In this document: in pieces, positions 1-9,000 of the stretch
Numbering within the stretch: position 1 is the stretch's first letter
How the letters are laid out: every line of letters starts with the position of its first letter
NCBI GenBank assembly: GCA_025356655.1
Contig: JANXRW010000157.1
Location: forward strand, 32,392-96,391
Length of the DNA: 64,000 nucleotides
Direction: 5' to 3'
Source of the DNA: Betaproteobacteria bacterium
GTDB taxonomy: Bacteria > Pseudomonadota > Gammaproteobacteria > Burkholderiales > SHXO01
Translations under genes and position numbers: made by a program
The notes under the pieces: generated by a model
What the model was told of the DNA's origin: nothing
The model's database searches: none
Seen by the model: only the letters and a program-made list of their open reading frames with translations

Positions 1-3000
1 CCGCAATGGTCAGGTTACCTGCCGCCCGGATGCCCGCGTCGCCCGCGTTCACCTCTCCCTTGGGCGCGATCAGCGAGACGTCACCCGCGGGCGTCCCGGG
101 AACCGTGAGCAATTCGCCGATCCCGGAACCGCTCACCACGCCGGATAGATCCACCTCCGTATTGCCGTTGGCATCGGTGCGGATCAGGGGCGGCGGCGCG
201 GAGGCTGCCGTTTTCGCGCCCTTGCCCGCGTCGATGTTGCCCTGGGAGGCCCAGAGCAGGATGTCCCCACCAGCGAGCGTGAACACGCGCGAGGTATTGA
301 CCAGGAAATCCTGGCCCACGACAGCGTTCACGCTGCCGCTCTGGGCGTTGCCCAGCGAGGGCGGCGACTCCAGAGGAGCGTCGAGCAGGAGCTTCGACAG
401 GGCCCGGGCGCCCAGCCCGCGGTCAGCGACGATGCCCAGCACGGAGGCGAGGTCGGCCCCCTTGGCTGCGGCCAAGTCGGCCGGGGTGTTGATCACGCCG
501 GCGTTGACACTGCCGAAGGGCGTGAACAGGTTGATGTCGCCTCCGCGGATGGTCTTGATCTGGCTAAAGAAGACATTGAGATTACCGCCCTGCCCCGCCG
601 CCGGTGTGCCGAAGAGCGTCGAGATGGCGTCGTAGCCCGGCTGGTAGGCTTCGGGACCGGTCTGCACGGCCGCCGCGCCCGCCATGCGCGCCTCCTGGTA
701 GACGATGCCGCCGAGGAGCGGGAGCTGCAAGGAAACCGGCAGGCTGGTGAGGGCGCCGAAGGCAAGCACCGCCCTCTGTTGGGTCGCCGGGAGGACCTGG
801 TAGAGACCGTAGAGCGAATCGAGTGCCTGTGCATCGGTGGCCGGTAATGGGACGGCCCCGCCGACCGCCGAGCGCAATCCGCTTGGCAGCCCCTGGTAGA
901 CGCGTAGCGGCCCCTGCGCGGCGAGCTCGTGTAGGTCGAGCGCGGCCTGGAAAAGGCGCGGGCTGGCCAGCCCGAAGAGTGCCGCGGCCTGGGTGTCGCT
1001 CGCCGGGGCAGCGCCACCGGAGGCGGCGACCAGATCCCCGCGTAGCGCCGCGGGGAGGGCCAGATAGGTCTTAAGCGCCGTGGGCAGGTAAGCACTCACG
1101 AGTGCGGCGCGCTGGTCCGAAGCCGATGCATTGGCCAGTAACGCCAGGGCTTCCCCATCGGTGGCGGGCAGGGCTTGTCCGAGGCTTGTCTGCACCGATG
1201 TGGGCAGCCGCTGGTAGAGCTTAAGCGGTGACGCCACGCCGGCCAGCAGCAGCACCGACTGCTGGGTGGCGGACGGCAAGGTGGCATAGAAGTCCAGGAT
1301 TTGGCGCGCCGTCAGCTGACCCGGCCGGGACGCGTCAGTCTGAGCCAGCAACGCCGACTGCAGGGTGGCTGGCAAAGCTGCGTAGAGGCCGCTGGCCTGC
1401 GACGGGGTCATGGCCAGTGCGGGCAGACCTCCGGTGACCAGCGTGGAGAGATAGTCCGCGGCCTGTTGGGCATGCCCGGCAGACGTGGTCAGCTTGGGAT
1501 CGAGCAGATAGCGGGAGGCGAAGGCGCCCGTGTTCATGGCCGTCGTACCGGCCAGCGTGGTGACCGCCGCGCCCACATCGGGCAGGAATGGGTTTTCCAG
1601 GTTACCCAGGCTGGTGATACCGAAGGCGTTACCCAGGTCGATGTTGCGCCCAGCCATGACCAGGAGTTGGCCGGGCCCCCCCACGCTGATCCCACTTGTG
1701 TTGGAGGTGAACAGGCCGGTGGGTCCGCGCGCGGTGTCGAAGAGGACGTCGCGCCCAGCCGACAGGGTCGTCACGTCGCTCGTCGCCACGTGTTGGATGT
1801 CGAGGGTCAGGTTGCGGATATCGCGGCCGGCGGTGATCTCCGCCCGCTTAGGCAGCACCGCGAAAGGCCCAGAGGCGCTACCCACCACGTCGCCCGTATT
1901 CGCCGTGATCTGTACCGGCACGGTCAGGGTCAGCGTGCCGGTGCCAAGGGCGATATCCGTTGTGTCGCCCGCATGGAGCAACTGGGGCGCGTGGTGGATG
2001 ATGTCCGCCGCGGGCTGGTCTACTAGGGCGAAGAACCCACCGTTGGGGTTGTTGGCATTCACGGCCTGGTCTATGGGCAGAAACTGGGAAGGATCCGCGT
2101 CCGCCATCAGGATTCGAGTGCTGGCGCCCTGGACGCTGCCCTGGGCCAGCAGGCGCAGGTTGCCGGTGGCCGAGGGCGCCAGGTCGAAGGAATTGTTGAG
2201 GACCACGTCCCCGGAAAAGGCCGTGGCCGTCAGTGTGCCCGGGAAGATCTGCGTGCCGAGCCGCCTCGATGCCGCCAGCACGACGTCCTTGGGGAAGAGC
2301 GCGGAGAGCACCCGGGGGCTCGGGTCCAGGACCACGTCGCCCCCAGCCGACGCAATAGCGATGCCGCTGGTGGCCCCGTAAAGGAAGAAGTCGCCTGCGG
2401 CGGGTGCCGAGGGTCCCCGGGGCAGGGCCGTGGGGGCGTATACGGTCTCTAATCCGGCGCTGTTACGGGCGTTGAATTGCACCTGCCCCTGTCCCAGCGC
2501 AACGATGGGATAGGCGACGGCGACAGCCCCTCCGTCGAGGAGATCGTGGCCCGAGATCGCGCCCCCGGCGGAGACCCGCCCAGCGCCCAGCCCCACGTAG
2601 AAGACACCCGAGATCACATCCTGGCCGGCCCGCAGACTCAGATCGCCGCCGCCGCGGACCACCAGCGTCTGGGTAGGGTCACCCGGCCCGGTGCCGGTTA
2701 GCCGCCCGTTGGAGACGACGGCGGCACTCAGGTTGTCAAGGTTACCGCCCGCGACCACCGAGACATCACCGCCCCCCAGTGCAGCAAAGCTAAACTCCGC
2801 CCCGCGTTTGAGCGGGTCGGTCGACGTCCCGGAAATTAGCGGGTGATAGTTGGAGAACACGGGCCACCAGGCGGGGTTTACCGTATAGGTTTGCGTGCCA
2901 TCGCCGTTGGTGTTCACGACCCCGCTCTCGGAGAGCCACGCGCCGACCAGTTGCTGGGGCGTAGTTCCCACCACGTCCCGGCCGGCGCTCACGCGGATCG

Positions 3001-6000
3001 CGCCGCCCTGCGTGGGCCAGATGCCAGCGTCGTTTCCGGCGGATCCCCCACGGTGGGCAAAGGCGCCGCTCACGAGCGTGGCATCCGGGACACCGGCGGT
3101 GTACACGGCCGCGCCGCTGTTAACGCGAACGTCCAGCGCGGCGGACACGTTGATGAACCCGTTGCCGGTACGCACCAGGGACAGTGCCGGATCGGTGTCG
3201 GAGCCCGTGCGCGCCACGCTGAAGATCACAGACCCCTTGGTGGCTTGGGTCTTGGCGGCTTGGGTCCCGAGGGTCGCAAGCGGGTTGGCCGCAGCCAAAG
3301 CCGCGCCCCCGGTGAAGCGGTAGGACCAGGAGTCGCCCCCCTGCAGGGCCCACTGCGACAGGTTGACGTTCTTCGCGGAGAATCCGTCCGTGATGCTGCC
3401 GTTGATGCTCAGGTCGCCCGCGGCGCGCAGGGTCAGGACTCCGGGCTCCTGGACGCTGGTGCCTGGAACACTGTAGCGCCAATCGGCGAGGTTCCATCCC
3501 CGCTTGCCCGCTGCCGCCGAGTTCGCCTCATTCACGGAGACGGTCATATCCCCGCTGCTCACCACTTCCACACCTGGGCGGAGGTGCGCGTTTGGGATGG
3601 CCATCGCGCCGAGGATGGTGGGCGCGTTGCTCATAAAGGCCCTGTTGTCCGCATCCAGGTCCGGGCTGGCGGCGTACACGGCCGAAAAACTCCGGGTCGC
3701 CGTGGTGGTCGTGGTCGTCGCGACCGTCACCGTAGTCGTCGTCACGGAATTCCCCGATGCGCTGGAGGTGGTGCTCACCGTGGCTGGAGGGGTGTCGGTG
3801 CTGACCACCGGGGTCGTGGACCCAGCATCCGCCGCCAAGCCAGGGTCGGTGGCTACGCTCGTGCTCGGGGTCGATGTGGTCTTGGTGACCACTGCGGGTT
3901 TCGTCGTGGTGGCCACTTTCTGGGTCTTGGGATCCGTCACGGCCGTGCTCACCACTTTGGTGGTGGTGGTCTGTGTGACCTGCGTGGTCTTGGTTGACAC
4001 GCTATACCCTAGCAACGGGACCTCAAAACCCACCGTGACGACGCCCGTCTTCGCCGTGTTGATGATCTTGACCCCGCCGACGGTGGCCAGGGGTGCATAG
4101 GTCTTCACGGCTTCCACGACCACTTCCCCGCCGCCCGCCTGGAGGACGGGCGTGCCGGTGACACTCACCGCCACGCCGTCGCCCGCGCTGGCGCCCGCCG
4201 CGTTCAGGCGCGGCGCGCGCAGCAGGATCTGGCCCGGGTTCGCGTTAGTCGCCTCGTGCACGTCGATGCGTGCGCCGTCCTTCAGGAGAATCTGCTGGCC
4301 TGGGCCAGGGTTACCGGCGCTGCTCGCGATCCCCAGGGTTACGTTGCCGCCCGCCCCCTGGGTTCCGCTCCCGTTGGCGTCCACGGAACCGAGCGTGCTG
4401 AACGCGTTGAGCACCGCCGTGGTTTCCAGGGTAAGCGAACCCTTGCCGCTGGCATTCTGCTGCCCGGCGAAGAGGTTGATCTGCCCTCCCTTGGCGCCGG
4501 TCGCGTCAAGCTTGGCGACGACGGCCAAGTTGCCGTCATCCAGGGAGATGTCGATATTCTGCGCGGTGACGCCCGCGTTCAGCGTCAGGTCACCACTGCG
4601 CAGCCGCAGAGAAAACGCCTGCGTGAACTCCGCGCCGGCTTGAGCAAGCCCGCCGAAGGTCCCGGCCATCGACCCCAGGTCCAGGCTGAGCGAGCCCTGG
4701 AGTGCCGGTAGGCTGGCGCCAGCCACTTGGACGGCTGCGCCATGCAAGGTCCCATCCAACTGCACCGTCCCATGCACAGCCGACAGGATGAGTTGTCCCG
4801 CATCGGCGCCACCCTGCGCAGAAACGTCCACGACCGCCCCGGAGAGCAGCCCCACACTGCCCTGGTCGGCGGTAAGCGCGACGCGCCCGGCGGCGGCCGC
4901 CGCGGTCGTGCCCTGATACTGACGCAGGAAGCCCCCGGCGGCGATACGCGACCCGGCATCGAGGACGATATCCCCCGTGGTGGCCTCGAGGGAGACCAAG
5001 CCCGCGGGCAGGTCGATGTTGCCACCTTGCTCGATGGAGGGCCCTTTGAGCGTCAAACTGCCGCCCGGCGTGTTCGCCGGCAGGCTCAGCGCCGTCTGCG
5101 TGCTGAAGCCCGTGCGCAGCGCTCCCAGCGCCTCGACGCGATAGCTTGAACCGGCGCCAGCGGTAATACGCGTGGCCAACAGGCTCAGGCTGCCACCGTT
5201 TTGCCGGAAACTGCCCGCCCCGCTGGCGAGAATCTGTCCTGCCGCGTCGACGGTGGCGTCGGTGAACCCCTGCAGGGTCACCGAACCGGCGGAGAAGAGT
5301 TCGACGTTACCTGCCACCAGGCGAAGTTGTGCCGTGCCCAGGTCAGATGCGCTGTCACTGCCCGCGCCTGTGTTGCCCAGACGCAGGCTAGCCGCCTGGA
5401 GGGTCACGACCCCGCCGCCATGCCCCACGAGGCCCGCGGCATCGATTTGCAGGCTGCGTAGCGATGCGCCACCCACCTGCAGTTTACCGTCGGGCCCGGT
5501 GTAGAAATCCACCGTCCCATAGCTCACCAGCGAGAGATCGGACAGCGCCAGTGCCTGCAGGTCGGTCGCATTGAGCACCACGCCCGTGCTAGCGGGTGTG
5601 ACGCCGGCCGCCGCAAAACTGATCCCGGCCGAGCCCACACGAAGGGCGGCACCTGCGGGTGATTGGATCGAGGACCCCTGCAGCGTGACCGTACCGGTGG
5701 CATCGGCGATGATCGAGCCGCCGGCGCTGGCGATCGAGAGGCGCGCGCTGGGGTCGACCAGGAGCACGGCGCCGCCCTGGCTGTTCGAGCCCGAGCGCAG
5801 GAGGCCGGCTTGGCCGCCCGTGGAGAGCCGCAGCAGCGCGCCGGGGCCGATCAGGTAGCTGGGCGCACTGCCTGCGTAGACCCCCTCGGCTTTGACCGCC
5901 GCTCCGGCGGCCAATGTAAGCTTCCCGCTCGCCACGAGCAGGACTTCCGCAGCGGCGAGCGGATGAGCGGAACTATTGGCCACCAGCACATCCGTGCTCA

Positions 6001-9000
6001 GCACGTCGACGCGCTGGCCGGAGCCGGTGGCTGCCTCGCGCCAGCCGCCGAGCAGCAGGCTCGACACGCCGGTGCCGAGCAACTGATCTACGGAAAGGGT
6101 GAAGTACGTCGTGTCCGTCGGCGCAGCCGCGAGGTCGTCGACCAGGCGCAGCCTCGGTGCCACCAGATCGAATTGGCCACCCAGGCCGCCCGTTCCCGGC
6201 GCGAAGGCCACCTGGCCGTCAAGCGTAAGACCGGAGCCCTTAACCTGCACCGCGAAGCGACCGGCATCCTGCGGCAAGCGCGGCCGGTCGACGCCCGCGA
6301 GCGCGGCGGCCGCAGCGAAGAATCCGTTGCCCGATGTCTCGTTGAACTGCGACTGGCTGCGCAGAACCACGCCCGGCGTCAGCAGGAAACCGGAACTGCG
6401 CGCGTCCTGGACCGGGGTACCGGCCACCGCGCGATACCCCGCGATTAAGCTGGAGCCGTCCGCGGTCTGCTGGTTGGCCCGCGCGAGCCGGTCGGTTGTT
6501 CCCGCCACGGCGGTCAGCGCAAATCCACCGGGCAGCAGGGCGTAATGCGCGGGCAGGAGTGTGTAGGTGCCGGCCGGTAAGCCCGGCGCGCCACTGAGAT
6601 AGACACTGTCGCCGGGACCCAAGCCGGACCCTGCGCCGTACTGGAAGTCACGGGGCGCCACACCGTTGACGAAGCCCGGCAGTACGGCCCAGGTCGTGCT
6701 TGCCGCGAGTACGTCGCGCGACCCGCCGGGCCCGGGGCTAAACTCGTAGGCGTAGAGATTCCCGCCCCCGGAGACATCTACCCGCGCGCCACTGTTAACG
6801 GTCACGCTGGCCCCAGTGAGTTCCACGGCTTTGGTGGGTGGCGTGGAAATAACCTGCGTGAAGTCCGCGTAGGCGTAGATCCACGTGTTGCCGTTCTGCG
6901 TGCTGCCGTAGGGGATGAGATGGCCATCGGCGGAAACCGACGTGAGGCTGCCGGCGGCAAGGGTGAGTGCCCCCGCGGCGTCGAAGCTGAGGGTCCCCAG
7001 CGGGGCCCTCAACACGGCGCCCTGTTTGATGTCGATGACCGCCGCGCTCACCGTCAAGCTGCCCCCTGCCGAGAGGGGGAAGGGGGAACTCGTCCCACCG
7101 CTGCCGGCAAAAGAGACCTGCGCCCCGGGGGCATCGATACGGAAGTTGCTGTTCGTGCTGGGGTAGACCTGCTGTGCCAGGAAGGCGATGTCCCCAGCGC
7201 TGGCCAGGCGACCGTCGACGCTGAGGGCCGTGGCCGTGCTGCCCTGCCCAGCGGGAGCGATCTCCACCCCATTGAACCGGATGTCCTGGCCGCTGGAGAG
7301 GCGGGTGGAGGCAACCGAACCGATGGTTACGCTGCCCGTCAGGTCCACGAGTTGGGTGGCTTGGACGTCGAGTGTGCTACCGCCAACCGGGGGGGTCGCG
7401 AGCCCCGCGCTTTGATAGACGGGATTGCTATTGCGCAGTTCCACATAGCCCGTGGTCGCCACGCGGCCGTCGGCCGGATTGGCGCTGCGGGCGAGCGACC
7501 CGAGCCAAGCGCTTACCGCGCTGTGATCCTCGCCGGCAGCCTGGATCAGCGGAGTGTCGAGGGTAAGTGAAATCCGGGGCGCGAACTCCAGATTGCTCCC
7601 CAGCACGATACGGTCGCGGGCCATCAAGCTGACACGGTCAAAGCCGCCTGCCGTGATGGCCGCGGCCGGGACCAACGCCATCCCGTTGACGCTCGTCTCG
7701 ACGCCCGCGGGGGAGAGCGTGGAGGCCAAGCCGGCGGGAAGCACGCCGTTGCCATCCCCCAGGCCAAGACCGGCGGGAAGGCGGCTGCTGGGGTTCATGG
7801 TCAGTACGAGCACGCGCTCGGCCAGCCCCGTCCCCGCCGCATTGCGGGCGTAACCCACCAGATTCGACAGCGCGCCGGCGTCGTTTCCGGGCTGATCGGC
7901 CCGGTCGATGGATAGGCTCAGGGTGCCGCCCGCGGCGCCGCTACTACCCGCCCGAGCGCGCAGCCGACCCGCGAGGAGAATTCCCTCGCGCGCACTCAGG
8001 CTGATGCTGCCCGCATTGGAGCCCACGGCCGTGGGCACCCGCTGCGTGAAAAGCCCCTGAGCAAGGGGCAGGTCCACTACCGCGCTGCCACCGGAGACAT
8101 CCACCAGAGATCCCGCCTGCGTGATCAGGTAGCCCTGATTCGCGGCAATGTTCACGCGCCCACCCGTGAAGACCGAACCCACCGCCGCGCCCGTGGCATC
8201 GGGGTAGACGCTACCCACGCCCGCAGCATCGACCCGTGCCGTGTTGCCCAGGATGATCGCTTGGGTAGCATCAAAGATGACTTGGGTACCGCTCTGAGCA
8301 GCCGCGGTCACGTCCTGGGAAGAGCCCAAAGTCAAGGAGAGCAGCCCGCCCGGGGCCCGGAGTGTCCCCAACAGGCTCACCTGATGACTGGCCGAGAGGT
8401 TGATACTCGCCCCCGGATCCACGGTGATGGAGGACTGGGCGTCCACGCGGACGCTGCCGTCGGCAGCATCGCTGAAGGTGTAGCTCGAGCGACTCGCACG
8501 CAGGCTGATGCTCGTGGGCGCGCGTGTGACCGGCGCGCCGATGGCAGCCAGCGTCACCGCCTGGAACACACTGTCCAGGGCCGTCCCGGAGACCTGAAAG
8601 CGGGCGTCAGGGCGGCGCTGGTAGGTCTGCGCCAGGGGTTGGATCACCGCCCTTGTCACCACAACGCGATCGAGCCCGGAGATGCTGTATTGGGTAAACC
8701 CGCCGGTCTGAAAGAAGGTGGGATCGAGCACCAGCTCGCCCGGCAGGCCATCCGGGGTGCCGCCAAGGGTCAGGTGGCCTGCACTCAGGGTCAGACTGCC
8801 GCCCACCCCCGCGGAATAGGCGCGCAGCGCCCCGCCCAGGACCACGGTGCCGGTGCGCGGCGCCCCGGAGTCCACATCCTTGCCGGTGGCGGCGTCACGG
8901 TTGCTCTGCAGGGTAATGGAGCCCGCCGCGCCGGCGCTGAAGCTGCCGTTACTCTTTAACTGCCCGCCCCCGGAGACGTCGATGACGGAGCCCTGGCCCA

